Assembly (NCBI GenBank): GCA_017625775.1
Contig: JAGAKE010000014.1
Location: 62,001 to 126,000 of the forward strand
Origin: Fibrobacteraceae bacterium
GTDB taxonomy: Bacteria; Fibrobacterota; Fibrobacteria; Fibrobacterales; Fibrobacteraceae
Direction: 5' to 3'
Length of the DNA: 64,000 nt
The first letter of the stretch is position 1; each line of letters starts with the position of its first letter. Made by a program: the position numbers and the translations under genes. Below the pieces are notes generated by a model, which was not told the origin of the DNA, did not search any database, and was given only the letters and a program-made list of their open reading frames with translations. This document shows, piece after piece, positions 46,974 to 57,333 of the stretch.

Positions 46974-48728
46974 ATGAAGCGCTTTTTTAAAATTTTTAAA
47001 CTTCCTGAGTTCTACATTGCTGTTTTGCTTTTGGCATGTATTGCTTTTATTCTTTTAATGCGTGTAACTGTAGAAAATGTGGTGTTTCATAATAAGAATT
47101 TAGTAGAAGAAACATCGCTTCCTATTTTAAAACAACTTCCTGAAAATTCATATTTTCGAGTTGAATTAGACATTCTAAATCCTTATGCAGAAAATTACGA
47201 TTTGAAAGTGATTCCCGATGATTGTGCTGAAAATATGGTAATCAACGGAGAATCATTAGATTTATCAAAAATAAATGGTCGTTGTGATTATTCAAAAGGA
47301 TTCATTTTACCCGATTCTATTTTAGCGCCGTATAAAGTAGGGGAGAAAACGCATTATTCTTTTACTTTGAAAAATCATGGAGGAAACGCCGGGCTAAACC
47401 TCTTTTTAATTCAAAAATCAGCTCGTATAAAAATTGCGAATTGTTTTGCAATATTCTTTTTTGTTTTGCTTTCGGCAAAGGTAGCTCGTCGTTTGAAATT
47501 TGGAACAGGACTTTTGTTCATTGTTTTTATAGGTGTTTTGCTTCGAACCATTTTCTTTGCCAATATTCCTTATACAACTTATTCTCAAGATGTTGATGGG
47601 CATGTAGCGTATGTGCAGTATATTCTTGAAAATAAAGCTATTCCAAGTGTAGATGATTGTTGGACATGTTATCACCCGCCAGTGTATTACACAACAGCAG
47701 CCCCTTCATTTTTTATAAGCGAAAATTTGGACCTTCCTGGAACGACTGGTTTACAAGTTTTTAGTTTGCTGCTTTCTACAGCAACACTTCTTTTTGGAAT
47801 TTTGTTTTTTAAAACGTTCCTAACAGGAGCTCCACTAGGAATCGCCTCTTTGCTTTTTGCCTTGTGGCCTTTGATGATTCTTGTTTCTCCGCGTATAGGA
47901 AATGATCAAATGTTTTACTTGCTTCACACATTTTGTTTGTTCTGTGGGGCTACTTATTTAAAAGAAGGGCGTGGTAAATTTTTGATTTTAGCAGTTTTGG
48001 CTGCGGCTCTTGCTATATGGACTAAAACAAGCGCTATCGTAACTTTGGGAACATTGTTTTTATTTGTAGTTTTTGGGTATTTAAACAACGCCCGAAAATT
48101 CAAACCGACAAAATCAGAAATAGTTTCCTGGGGATTGTTTTTATTAATATTTATCGGGCTTGGCGTTCAAAAATTACTTGGTGACGGAGGTTTAGTAGGG
48201 AATGCTAGCGGCTTGCATTCTGGGTTGATTGTTGGAAATGAAGCTTTTAACTATCTCTATTTTGATTTGCAATCTTTTATAACACACCCATACACAAGTG
48301 CTTGGAATAATGAATGGGGTAGGAATTTCTTTTGGAATTATGCTTTCAAAACATCTTTGTTTGGAGAATTTGAAATATTAAATACAGAATTAGGGCGTTC
48401 ATTAGCGACTTTTGTTAGTGTTTCATTTCTTGGCTTGCTGATATACGCAATTCGTGGTTTTTGGAAAATAAAATTTCAGGCGATTCATTGGATTTTATTT
48501 TTACATACAGTAGCTTTTTTTGCTGCTTTAGCGTATTTACGAATAAAGTATCCTTATGCTTGCAGCAATGATTTTAGATACATCGCTCCAGTTCTCTTGA
48601 GTTCAATTCCTTTTGTAAGTTATGGTATTTGCTTAGAAGGCAGCTCTCTTAAATGGAAAATTCTAGGAACAAGCATCTTTTTGGTGTTTGTAACTTCTTC
48701 TGTTTTGCTTTACATGCAGGCTATTTAA
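46974..48728 (+). CDS. GT-C membrane glycosyltransferase (ArnT/PMT-like)
   Basis: The 584-residue protein has about 11 transmembrane helices. After the first helix comes a periplasmic beta-rich insert (about 35-145). The catalytic acidic loop is YSQDVDGHVAYVQYILENK in parts (DVDGH), followed by the YHPPVYY motif common in the GT39/GT83 group, which uses polyprenyl-phosphate sugars. It probably moves a sugar from a lipid carrier onto a periplasmic acceptor, with GtrA as the helper. It sits 9 bases after the FAD oxidoreductase gene. Confidence 0.83.
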   Translation: MKRFFKIFKLPEFYIAVLLLACIAFILLMRVTVENVVFHNKNLVEETSLPILKQLPENSYFRVELDILNPYAENYDLKVIPDDCAENMVINGESLDLSKINGRCDYSKGFILPDSILAPYKVGEKTHYSFTLKNHGGNAGLNLFLIQKSARIKIANCFAIFFFVLLSAKVARRLKFGTGLLFIVFIGVLLRTIFFANIPYTTYSQDVDGHVAYVQYILENKAIPSVDDCWTCYHPPVYYTTAAPSFFISENLDLPGTTGLQVFSLLLSTATLLFGILFFKTFLTGAPLGIASLLFALWPLMILVSPRIGNDQMFYLLHTFCLFCGATYLKEGRGKFLILAVLAAALAIWTKTSAIVTLGTLFLFVVFGYLNNARKFKPTKSEIVSWGLFLLIFIGLGVQKLLGDGGLVGNASGLHSGLIVGNEAFNYLYFDLQSFITHPYTSAWNNEWGRNFFWNYAFKTSLFGEFEILNTELGRSLATFVSVSFLGLLIYAIRGFWKIKFQAIHWILFLHTVAFFAALAYLRIKYPYACSNDFRYIAPVLLSSIPFVSYGICLEGSSLKWKILGTSIFLVFVTSSVLLYMQAI

Positions 48729-48843
48729 AAAAAATCATAGTTGGGGAAAAAGTAGTATCCATTTATTTTTTTCTATTTTGGTTGGTTTCGATTCCGAAGT
48801 TTTTTTATAGCCTTGCCCAAAACGACCTGGTCATCTGTTAATA

Positions 48844-49130
48844 AGTTGTCATCGCGAACGTAGTGTGGCGACCTGCTTGCAATGAGATTGCTTCTACCAC
48901 GCCTACTCAAAGCAAGTGTGGCTCGTGGCAGGCTCACATTTAGGCATTGCAAAAAAAATATTTCAGGGCTCGTGAGAGACAAGAACCGCAGACAAAAAGA
49001 AAAATTCCTGCCAAACACTAATTTCAAAAATCAAACTCACTTAAAATTAAGTTGCAAGAGCGTCGGCCAAGGAAGGGGAGGCATGGAGGGGACCGTGCGG
49101 CCTTCGCAACTCCGAGCTGGTCCCCTCCAA
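48844..49130 (+). repeat. Composite intergenic repeat, copy 2 (most complete)
   Basis: Two modules are present. The first (48844-48900) contains GTCATCGCGAACGTAGTGTG and AGATTGCTTCT and is shared with 57099-57150. The second (48977-49130) is the core shared with all three copies. Here the core folds best: GGAGGGGACC (49085-49094) pairs perfectly with GGTCCCCTCC (49119-49128), enclosing TGCG/CGCA (49096-49108). The 48901-48976 interval appears only here. The gap 48729-49524 also holds a transposase remnant (49199-49315) and hairpins (49387-49490). Confidence 0.8.
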
Positions 49131-49198
49131 AGAAAAGAATACCAAAGAAATCAAAAAAACTCCCACTTAAACTAGCAGGAGATTTATGAAGTTAAAAG

Positions 49199-49315
49199 TT
49201 ATAACTTTAGAATTACCTCTTCCGATAATCCAGAAATAATTCTGATTTTATCAATAGGAATACCTTCCATAAGCATCGCTTTTGCCATTTTCGGTTTCCG
49301 CAGCCTTTCTACAGC
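49199..49315 (-). pseudogene. 3' remnant of an Rpn-family (PD-(D/E)XK) transposase/nuclease gene
   Basis: The minus strand reads AKAMLMEGIPIDKI, then ISGLSEEVILKL and a stop codon. This matches the C-terminal pattern of Rpn-type recombination-promoting nucleases: an alpha-helical Lys/Ala stretch, then a helix-turn-helix-like GLSIE-x-I-x-x-x-TGLS-x-EEI. Only about 38 codons survive. Upstream of them the sequence passes into unrelated repeat-like DNA, so the gene is broken. Confidence 0.55.
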
Positions 49316-49386
49316 AATACGACCAGGCATGACAGAGCCTGCCCCCCGAAACCGCAGCCGGAACGCAATGACACCGCAGCCTTGTA

Positions 49387-49423
49387 AAAAAATACGGTCT
49401 GGTCCGACATAGTCGTATTTTTT
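49387..49423. terminator. AT-rich terminator-like hairpin before uvrA
   Basis: A perfect 10-bp stem AAAAAATACG/CGTATTTTTT closes a 17-base loop. A second small hairpin TACTGC/GCAGTA (49423-49442) touches it, and a third, GCGAATTT/AAATTTGC with one wobble followed by nine T (about 49445-49490), lies just upstream of uvrA. These could end upstream transcription or shape the uvrA leader. Confidence 0.4.
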
Positions 49424-49524
49424 ACTGCTTCTTTGTGCAGTAATGCGAATTTTTTTCTAAATTTTACGGAAGAAATTTGCATTTTTTTTTGCAAAGTTGG
49501 TTTATTATATCCTTGTGGGTTTTT

Positions 49525-52500
49525 ATGACGCGTTCTGTTGAAATTCGCGATGCTTATGAAAATAATTTGCAGCATGTAAACTTAACCATTCCCAGAGATT
49601 CTATTGTGGTGGTTACGGGCGTTTCTGGTTCCGGTAAATCAAGTCTTGCTTTTGATACAGTTTTTCAAGAAGGGCAGCGTCGTTTTATAGATTCTCTTTC
49701 AGCGTATGCTCGCCAGTTTATCGGCAGCATGAAACGACCAAATGTTGAATCAGTGCGCGGTATTTCGCCGACGATTTCTATTGATCAAAAAACGGTAAAC
49801 AGAAATCCACGTTCTACCGTTGGAACTGTTGTTGAAATTATGGATCACTATCGGCTTTTGTTTGCTCGTTTAGGTGAAATTCGCTGTCCAAAATGTGGAA
49901 AAAAAATTGAAGCGCAATCAGTTGATCAAGTAGTTGATAATCTCTACATAGAACATGAAGGCAAAAATGTAATTGTTTTAGCTCCAATTGTTCAAGAACG
50001 TAAAGGTGAATACCGCAAAGAACTAGAAGATTTGCAAGCGAAGGGTTTTATGCGCGTTCGGGTAGATGGAACAATTTATCGAACCAATGAAGTTCCTTTG
50101 CTTGTTCGTTATGAAAAACACACTATTGAAGTAGTTATTGATCGCGTTTCTTTAGAATTAAAAAATATTTCAAGAGTTCGAGAAGCTGTTGAGGGAGCTT
50201 TAAAATTAACGGAAGGAAAACTTGTAGCCTTTTTGTACGACGATGGAGCTTACTCTATGCAGGGAACAGAGCGAGCTTGTGTGCGTTGTGGTATTTCAAT
50301 TCCTGAACTAGAACCTCGATTTTTTTCGTTTAATGATGCGCAAGGCCAGTGTGAAGCTTGTAAAGGGCTTGGAGAAAGTTTTGTTTTTGACCCAGCGTTA
50401 ATAATTCCTAATGAATCGCTATCTATTCATGATGGGGCATTAAAGTGTCAAAAGAAAGATACAGGAACTATTATTTTTTCTGATTATGGTTGGAAAGAAC
50501 TTCGCCAAATTGCTTATGAAATGAAATTTTCTCTCTCTACGCCTTGGAAAGAACTTTCAGCAAAAGCGAAAAACGCTGTTTTGTATGGCACTCCATCAGG
50601 AAGTATTTCTGGTGTGATTCCAATTATGCAAGAACTTTGGGATACTTGGCATATAGTTCATTTCAGAAAATTTATGCAAATTGGAGTTTGCCCGAAATGT
50701 AACGGTTCTAGATTGAATCCTGTAGCTAATGCCGTTCGATTTCATGGTCATGGAATACACGAAATGAGTGCCTGGTCTGTGGAATATTCTGCCCAATTTT
50801 TTAACAAATTAAATTTGACTGAAAAAGAACAACGAATCGGTCGTGAAATTTTTAAAGAAATTCGTGGAAGGCTTTCTTTTTTACAATCTGTTGGTTTAGG
50901 TTATTTAACTCTTTCAAGAGGGGCGGCCACACTTTCAGGCGGTGAAGCGCAACGGATTCGCCTAGCGGCAGCGGTGGGGGCTGGGCTACAAGGCGTTCTT
51001 TATGTTTTAGACGAACCAAGTATTGGTTTACATGCTCGCGACAATGAACGCATGCTTTCTATGCTAAAAAAATTGCGTTCTCAAGGGAATAGTTTACTTG
51101 TTGTAGAACATGATGAGGAAACGATGCGCCATGCCGATTGTGTGGTAGATGTCGGACCGGGCGCTGGTGTAGAAGGCGGAAAAATTGTTGCCCTTGGACC
51201 AGTTTCTGAACTTGAAAAATCTAAGGAATCTTTAACAGGAGCTTTTTTAAGTGGACGAGAAAAAATTGAAATTCCTAAAATCAGAAAAAAGATTTCTGCA
51301 AAAACACCTAAATTAAAAGTGGTCGGTGCTCGCGAACATAATTTGAAAAATTTAACGGTTGAAATTCCTTTAGATGGCGCGTTTACAGTTGTTACAGGCG
51401 TTTCTGGTTCAGGAAAAAGCACGCTTGTGAATCATATTTTAAGACGCGAACTTTCTAGGCATTTTTATGGTTCTGAAGAACCTAGAGCTAATTTTGAACG
51501 TTTAGAAGGAATTGAATACATAGACAAAGTAATTGAAATAGATCAAACGCCAATTGGCCGAACGCCTCGTTCAAACCCAGCTACTTACACAAAAATTTTT
51601 GATGATATTCGTGAGTTATTTGCTTCTTTGCCACTTAGTAAAATGCGAGGTTATTCAAAAAGTCGTTTTAGTTTTAATGTTTCTGGCGGTCGTTGTGAAG
51701 CTTGTCAAGGTGCTGGCGTTCAAGTTGTTGATATGCAAATTTTGCCTAGCGTACAAGTAGTTTGTGATGTTTGTGATGGAAAACGCTTTAATGAATCGAC
51801 CTTAGAAGTTTATTATCGTGGAAAAAATATTAAAGATGTTTTGGACATGAGTATTCATGAAGCTTGTGATTTTTTTGCAGATTTGCCAAAAATTTCAAAA
51901 CCTTTGAAAATTTTAAAGAATGTTGGTTTGGGGTATTTAAAACTTGGACAACCTTCAACAACACTTTCTGGCGGTGAAGCACAACGTGTAAAAATTAGCT
52001 CAGAACTTCGTAGGCCGGGTACCGGAAAAACGCTATACCTTCTTGATGAACCGACAACAGGCCTTCATTTCGAAGATATTCGCCGATTAATGGAATGTTT
52101 GAATGAACTTCGGAAATTAGGAAATTCCGTTGTAGTTATTGAGCATAATTTAGATGTTATTAAATGTGCAGATTGGATTATTGATTTAGGCCCAGAAGCT
52201 GGAGAAGAAGGCGGTCGTTTAGTGATTGCAGGAACTCCAGAAAAAGTAGCGAATTCATCTCGCTCCATTACTGGAAAATATTTAGCGCCGGTTTTATCAG
52301 GAAAAAAATTAGAAACAGAAACGCTTTCTTGTCGTGAAAATTCTTCAGAATATTCTTTGGATATTCAAGTGCGCGGGGCGAGAAAACATAATTTGAAAAA
52401 TTTCTCTGTTTCAATTCCTCGACATAAAATGACTGTTGTTACAGGCGTTTCTGGCTCAGGAAAATCAAGTTTAGCCTTTCATACGCTTTTTGCAGAAGGT

Positions 52501-54777
52501 CAACGTCGCTTTGTAGAAACTTTGAGTACTTATGCTCGTCGATTTCTTGGGCGTTTAGATCGAGGAAGTATTGATTCTATTGATGGTCTTGCACCGGCTA
52601 TTGCTATTGATCAAGGAAGTGCGTCAAGAAGTCCACGAAGCACTGTAGCGACTTTAACAGAAATTTATGATTATTTCCGTATTTTATGGGCGCGTGTAGG
52701 AACTTCTCATTGTATTCATTGTGGGCAAACAGTTTCTTCACATAGTGTGGCAGCAATTGTTGCTTATGCATTTACTCATGAAAGAAATAACGAAATAGAT
52801 GTTTTAGTCCCTATTGATACAAAGAAAGCAAAAGGTTTTGAAAAAGTCCTTATCGATAGAGGGTATCGAAAAATATTAGCAAATGGAAAATGGTTAACTC
52901 CTTCTGAAATAGGAAAAGCAAAGGGACCATTTTATGCTTTAGCAGATCATTTGGAAGTAAAAGATGAAACAGCGGCTCGATTATCCGAGGCGTTAGAACG
53001 AGCTTATCGTGATGGCGAAGGAATTTTATTTTTACGAAATAAAAATGGCGTTTTATCTCCGTTCTCTCAATTACCAGGTTGTCCTTCTTGTAATTGGTTC
53101 TTGCCTATGGCGCTTGATCCAAAAAATTTCAGTTTTAATACTCATTGGGGGGCGTGTCCGCATTGTTTAGGTCTTGGCGTAGAAAATAAAAGAGGAAAAG
53201 TTTGTTCAGAATGTAATGGAGAACGCTTAAAAAAAGAATATCGCTTAGTTGAAATCAATGGAAAAAATATCATTCAAATTTCAAATATGAGCATTGCAAA
53301 TGCAAGAGAATGGTTTGCTTCTTTAAAATTATCAAAAGATATTGAAACGGTGGCTGCACCTTTACTTCGTGAAATTATTGGTAGGTTAGATTTTTTAATT
53401 GGTGTTGGTTTAGGTTACCTTGGTCTTTCACGAACCGGAGATACTCTTTCTGGTGGAGAAGCGCAACGCATTCGTCTTTCTGGGCAAATTGGAAGTGGTT
53501 TAGAAGGTGTGCTTTACGTTCTTGATGAACCAACAGTCGGGCTTCACCAAAGCGATACGCAAAAACTTCTCTCAACGCTTTATCGTTTACGAGATTTAGG
53601 AAATACGCTTGTAATCGTAGAACACGATTTGGATATGATTCGTGCGGCAGACCACATTTTAGATTTGGGACCAGGAGCAGGAGAATTTGGTGGAGAAGTG
53701 GTGGCTTCGGGAACGCCTGCCGAACTTTCATTAGCAAGTGCTGAAAAAGAATTTCCAGAAAGTGCTACGGTTCCATACCTTATTGGGAAAAAACCGTTAG
53801 AAAATCCTCCGGGCGTTTCTACGATTTCATCACACGAAAATTTCTTTGAATTTTCAAAAATAAACGTGCATAACTTAAAAAATATTTCGGTTAAAATTCC
53901 AAAAGGAAAAATTACTACAGTTTGCGGTGTGTCTGGCTCAGGCAAAAGTTCTTTAGTGCTAGAAGGAATCTATGAGCGTTTACAAAAGCAATTTGCTGCC
54001 AAAAGTCGCAAGAAACCTTCTGGAAATGTGCTTCTTGTAGATCAATCACCCTTATCTGGAACGCCTCGCTCAACGCCTGCAAGTTATATGGGAATTTTAG
54101 ACCCAATTCGTAAACTTTTTGCTCAAACAGAACAATCTAAAATTAAAGGTTATAATGTAGGTCGTTTTAGTTATAATATGGCTGCTGGTCGTTGCCCTGT
54201 TTGTGAAGGACGAGGTAGTATATCAGTCGCAATGCATTTTTTGTCTGATGTCTGGGAAATTTGTGAAGAATGTAACGGTAGTCGTTATAATAAGGAAACC
54301 CTTGAAGTAACGTTCAAAGGAAAAAATATAGCCGAAGTTTTAGATATGCGTATTCACGAGGCTTTAAAATTTTTTGAAGCGTTCCCCAAAATTTCAAGAC
54401 CCTTAGAAATTTTGAAAAATGTTGGACTTGGTTATTTACGATTAGGCCAATCTGTGACGACATTTTCTGGCGGTGAAGCACAAAGAATGAAATTAGCCGC
54501 CGAGTTATCTGCTCCAATTGGAGAAAATACGGTTTACCTTTTAGATGAACCTACATCAGGGCTTCATTTAAAAGATATTCAAATATTGTGGAATTTATTG
54601 CGAGAACTCTCATCACGCGGAGCGACGCTTGTAATTGTAGAACATCACCCAGATATTATTCGCCTATCAGATTGGATTGTTGAATTAGGTCCATGTGGGG
54701 GCGAAAATGGCGGTTTTTTGATGTATGAAGGAATTTTTTCTGAACGTAATTGCCAAAAAGAAGGTAATTTTAAATAA
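49525..54777 (+). CDS. uvrA: Double-length excinuclease ABC subunit A (tandem UvrA-UvrA)
   Basis: UvrA recognises DNA damage in nucleotide excision repair. This 1,750-residue protein is two complete UvrA units in one chain. Walker A motifs (GVSGSGKS type) start at residues 32, 625, 974 and 1468. Four ABC signatures (LSGGEAQR three times, FSGGEAQR once) and four DEP(S/T).GLH Walker B segments are intact. Each unit also has zinc-finger Cys pairs, including GRCEACQG with VCDVCDGKR and GRCPVCEG with ICEECNGSR. Halves meet near residue 940. Chlamydiae have a UvrA of similar size. ATG 49525 starts the conserved [14 protein letters not shown]-like N-terminus; an upstream in-frame start adds an unconserved hydrophobic stretch. 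Confidence 0.95.
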   Translation: MTRSVEIRDAYENNLQHVNLTIPRDSIVVVTGVSGSGKSSLAFDTVFQEGQRRFIDSLSAYARQFIGSMKRPNVESVRGISPTISIDQKTVNRNPRSTVGTVVEIMDHYRLLFARLGEIRCPKCGKKIEAQSVDQVVDNLYIEHEGKNVIVLAPIVQERKGEYRKELEDLQAKGFMRVRVDGTIYRTNEVPLLVRYEKHTIEVVIDRVSLELKNISRVREAVEGALKLTEGKLVAFLYDDGAYSMQGTERACVRCGISIPELEPRFFSFNDAQGQCEACKGLGESFVFDPALIIPNESLSIHDGALKCQKKDTGTIIFSDYGWKELRQIAYEMKFSLSTPWKELSAKAKNAVLYGTPSGSISGVIPIMQELWDTWHIVHFRKFMQIGVCPKCNGSRLNPVANAVRFHGHGIHEMSAWSVEYSAQFFNKLNLTEKEQRIGREIFKEIRGRLSFLQSVGLGYLTLSRGAATLSGGEAQRIRLAAAVGAGLQGVLYVLDEPSIGLHARDNERMLSMLKKLRSQGNSLLVVEHDEETMRHADCVVDVGPGAGVEGGKIVALGPVSELEKSKESLTGAFLSGREKIEIPKIRKKISAKTPKLKVVGAREHNLKNLTVEIPLDGAFTVVTGVSGSGKSTLVNHILRRELSRHFYGSEEPRANFERLEGIEYIDKVIEIDQTPIGRTPRSNPATYTKIFDDIRELFASLPLSKMRGYSKSRFSFNVSGGRCEACQGAGVQVVDMQILPSVQVVCDVCDGKRFNESTLEVYYRGKNIKDVLDMSIHEACDFFADLPKISKPLKILKNVGLGYLKLGQPSTTLSGGEAQRVKISSELRRPGTGKTLYLLDEPTTGLHFEDIRRLMECLNELRKLGNSVVVIEHNLDVIKCADWIIDLGPEAGEEGGRLVIAGTPEKVANSSRSITGKYLAPVLSGKKLETETLSCRENSSEYSLDIQVRGARKHNLKNFSVSIPRHKMTVVTGVSGSGKSSLAFHTLFAEGQRRFVETLSTYARRFLGRLDRGSIDSIDGLAPAIAIDQGSASRSPRSTVATLTEIYDYFRILWARVGTSHCIHCGQTVSSHSVAAIVAYAFTHERNNEIDVLVPIDTKKAKGFEKVLIDRGYRKILANGKWLTPSEIGKAKGPFYALADHLEVKDETAARLSEALERAYRDGEGILFLRNKNGVLSPFSQLPGCPSCNWFLPMALDPKNFSFNTHWGACPHCLGLGVENKRGKVCSECNGERLKKEYRLVEINGKNIIQISNMSIANAREWFASLKLSKDIETVAAPLLREIIGRLDFLIGVGLGYLGLSRTGDTLSGGEAQRIRLSGQIGSGLEGVLYVLDEPTVGLHQSDTQKLLSTLYRLRDLGNTLVIVEHDLDMIRAADHILDLGPGAGEFGGEVVASGTPAELSLASAEKEFPESATVPYLIGKKPLENPPGVSTISSHENFFEFSKINVHNLKNISVKIPKGKITTVCGVSGSGKSSLVLEGIYERLQKQFAAKSRKKPSGNVLLVDQSPLSGTPRSTPASYMGILDPIRKLFAQTEQSKIKGYNVGRFSYNMAAGRCPVCEGRGSISVAMHFLSDVWEICEECNGSRYNKETLEVTFKGKNIAEVLDMRIHEALKFFEAFPKISRPLEILKNVGLGYLRLGQSVTTFSGGEAQRMKLAAELSAPIGENTVYLLDEPTSGLHLKDIQILWNLLRELSSRGATLVIVEHHPDIIRLSDWIVELGPCGGENGGFLMYEGIFSERNCQKEGNFK

Positions 54778-54800
54778 ACGTTCAAAAGGTAGAGAATTTT

Positions 54801-56993
54801 ATGAAAAATTTTTTCCTATTGGTAATCTCTCTTGCAGTTTATGTTTCAGCTGCAAAATATACAATCCAACCAAATGAATTCCGTTTAGGCGAAGAACTTC
54901 GTTTAAATGCTTTGATGGCAATAGGAACGCCCGGCCAAAAAGTTTTATCCACAAAACCTGATTTTTCAAAAAAAGCGGAAATTTATATGCGCCGTAAAAT
55001 TGACGGCACAAATTATGCTTTTTATACGGGTAATTTAAATCCTGATCCATTTCGCTCTTTTTACGCTTTTGATTTAGAAGCGAATAAAATTACTCTAAAG
55101 GAAGCTTTGCAAATGAAATTTTATGCAAAGCGTCGCACCAAACCTTACCGAGATGAAAACGAAATATATTTCAGCGGTCGCTATTTGTATTCTCCACGCC
55201 TTCCAGTTCTTTATTTTATGCGTAACGATGAATGGCATCGTCTTGAATCTGTAGTGGCTCCCGGCGTTCTTCACGTAATCTCTGAAGAAAAAGGTGTTTT
55301 AATTTCTACTACTGAAGAAATAAACCAACCATTGCCAAAACGTTATTTCCCAATTCCAACAGGTCTTTTTTACGCCACCTTTACCGCAGATGGCTATTAT
55401 CCGATGGTTGAAGCGATTGATGTGAAAGCCAATAAGCAAAATACACTTCGTGTTCGCATGATGCCAATACAAGTTTCTGAAATTTCATTTTATCCAGACG
55501 TTCACGAAAATCAAATTGTTGCAGCAGATTCTTTAGAAAAAGTGGAACGTTTTTATGATTTGTATCGTCGTGAATCTTTGAATGTTGCTGATACACTTTC
55601 TTCAAAATGGTTTGATCAGGTTTATCCTTCTATTCAAGTAATTGGAGATACAAATTCAGCAAATTATAAGGCTTATGCCAAATCTTATCAAGAAATTCGA
55701 AAAAATGCTTTAGACTTGTGGACTAAAGCGAGAATGGCTCCAGCGGAAAAATTACGCCAAATGATTTTCAAAAAAATGTCAGAATTTGAATCCAAACCGG
55801 TTTCTATTCCAGTCCATTACTCTGATTTAAAGGTTTATCCGATTGACACAACTGTTCAAAAAACTCCTAATGTTACACAAGATTCTTTAGTCAAAGATTC
55901 CGTTCCTGTAGCAGAAGTTCTTCCTCCTGCAGATTCTATTGCGTTACATTTTTCCACTGAAGATGGTCGTATCTCTGTAGATTGGGTAGGTTCTGTCGAA
56001 GGCTCACTTCCTGCTTTGGTTAAAAATATTAAAGATGGAAACGTTAAAATTCAAGTTATTTTAGAGAAAAATAAACCTGTTTGGCTATATGCTAAAGATA
56101 CGGTTTCTGCAAGAAAACATTATCGATTTGTGAATGTTGAATTTTTTATTGGCGAAGCACTTGTTAAGGGCAAAGGAAATTTCCGCCTTCCAGATTCTTT
56201 ATTAGCCCAAGCGGAAGTTCAAGCTTGGCTCCATCCGGAAAAACAATCAGTTACTCCGAAAAAAGAAGAAGTTCCTAAAGTTGATACTGTAAGTGTTAAA
56301 GAAGAATCGCCTTTAAAAATGGATTCTCTACGCCGCGAATATTTAGTACTTGATTCTTCTAGTTTCCGTTTCCGCGGTAAAATTGTAGGTATTTCTGGTT
56401 TTGCAATTCAAACTCATGAAGTAACTCAAGGCGATTTTGCTCGAATGATTCTTGCTAAAAAATTAGATGTAAAAATGAAAGATCGTTCTAAATTTAAAGG
56501 TGAAAATAAACCAGTTCAAAATATTACTTGGCTAGATGCTCAAGCTTATTGTAAGGCTTTAGGTGGTAATTTACCAACAGAATCTCAGTGGGAATATGCG
56601 GCTCGTGCAGGCGGTAATGATGGTTTTGTTTGGGAAGCTTTAGAAAAAGGAAAGCCTGTAGATTATGCAATTTATTCTAAAAATTCCGGAGATTTGTCTT
56701 CTAAAGATTCTGCTTATGGCCCACAAAATGTAGGTTCTAAGCAACCGAATGCTTGGGGAATTTATGATATGGCAGGGAATGTTGCAGAATGGACTCTTGA
56801 TAATTATTCTTCATTGAATTTTACTCCAGACGATGTAGATCCAACTGGTTCCTGGATGGGGTACACCAAAATTATCAAAGGCGGTTCTTTTGATGATGGC
56901 GTAAAGAAATTAAATGCCTCTGCTCGAGATGACGAAGACCCGCGTTATTGGAGTGAACGTCTTGGATTCCGCTGCGTATTTCCAGTAAAATAA
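54801..56993 (+). CDS. Exported SUMF1/FGE-fold protein lacking catalytic cysteines
   Basis: The 730-residue protein has a signal peptide (about 1-18), an N-terminal beta-rich region with a PEGA-like segment (about 165-230: GLFYATFTADGYYPMVEAID), a helical stretch, a Pro/Val/Lys-rich linker (about 350-380 and 490-520) and a C-terminal SUMF1 domain (about 560-730): ITWLDAQAYCKALGGNLPTESQWEYAAR in parts, WGIYDMAGNVAEWT, IIKGGSFDDG and GFRCVFPV. The Cys pair that makes formylglycine is missing, so sulfatase activation is unlikely; a structural, binding or envelope role fits better. AAGGTAGAG precedes the ATG. It follows uvrA by 23 bases but has its own terminator. Confidence 0.84.
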   Translation: MKNFFLLVISLAVYVSAAKYTIQPNEFRLGEELRLNALMAIGTPGQKVLSTKPDFSKKAEIYMRRKIDGTNYAFYTGNLNPDPFRSFYAFDLEANKITLKEALQMKFYAKRRTKPYRDENEIYFSGRYLYSPRLPVLYFMRNDEWHRLESVVAPGVLHVISEEKGVLISTTEEINQPLPKRYFPIPTGLFYATFTADGYYPMVEAIDVKANKQNTLRVRMMPIQVSEISFYPDVHENQIVAADSLEKVERFYDLYRRESLNVADTLSSKWFDQVYPSIQVIGDTNSANYKAYAKSYQEIRKNALDLWTKARMAPAEKLRQMIFKKMSEFESKPVSIPVHYSDLKVYPIDTTVQKTPNVTQDSLVKDSVPVAEVLPPADSIALHFSTEDGRISVDWVGSVEGSLPALVKNIKDGNVKIQVILEKNKPVWLYAKDTVSARKHYRFVNVEFFIGEALVKGKGNFRLPDSLLAQAEVQAWLHPEKQSVTPKKEEVPKVDTVSVKEESPLKMDSLRREYLVLDSSSFRFRGKIVGISGFAIQTHEVTQGDFARMILAKKLDVKMKDRSKFKGENKPVQNITWLDAQAYCKALGGNLPTESQWEYAARAGGNDGFVWEALEKGKPVDYAIYSKNSGDLSSKDSAYGPQNVGSKQPNAWGIYDMAGNVAEWTLDNYSSLNFTPDDVDPTGSWMGYTKIIKGGSFDDGVKKLNASARDDEDPRYWSERLGFRCVFPVK

Positions 56994-57040
56994 AATAGAA
57001 TAATACTTTATTTCCCTGTTTTAAAAGAGAATCAACTTCA

Positions 57041-57078
57041 TTCGCCATGGCAATTGTCATGGCGAACTTGTTTTTTTT
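57041..57078 (+). terminator. Terminator after the SUMF1-domain gene
   Basis: A perfect 9-bp stem TTCGCCATG/CATGGCGAA with an 8-base loop is followed by CTTGTTTTTTTT. It begins 47 bases past the stop codon. Confidence 0.85.
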
Positions 57079-57098
57079 GTCATTACGAGCGTAGAGAT

Positions 57099-57310
57099 AG
57101 TTGTCATCGCGAACGTAGTGTGGCGATCTGTCAGCAATAAGATTGCTTCTGTCACTACATTCCATCGCGGGTGACAAGAACCGCAGGCAAAAAGAAAAAT
57201 CCCTGCCGAACAATATTTTCAAAAAACAAATCTCACTTAAAATTAAGCAGCAAGAGCGTCGGCCAAGGAAAGGGAGGTTTGGAGGGGACCGTGCGACCTT
57301 CGCAACTCTC
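57099..57310 (+). repeat. Composite intergenic repeat, copy 3
   Basis: Both modules of the repeat occur: GTCATCGCGAACGTAGTGTG and AGATTGCTTCT-like sequence at 57099-57150, then the core at 57174-57310 with CAAGAACCGCAG, CACTTAAAATTAA, CAAGAGCGTCGGCCAAGGAA and GGAGGGGACCGTGCG. The right arm of the outer hairpin is lost here. A related fragment (TCATTACGAGCGTAG) lies at 57080-57095. Together with the terminator this fills the gap 56994-57333; no gene is visible there. Confidence 0.78.
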
Positions 57311-57333
57311 GTTTATAGAGTTATGCAGACAAA

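Noticed and set aside
48882-49175. A 97-codon frame over repeat copy 2, with peptide similarity to a frame over copy 3
   Set aside because: The similarity jumps between two frames of copy 3 (57143 and 57171) within the repeat, and copy 1 carries another one-base shift. This is nucleotide homology and not protein conservation.
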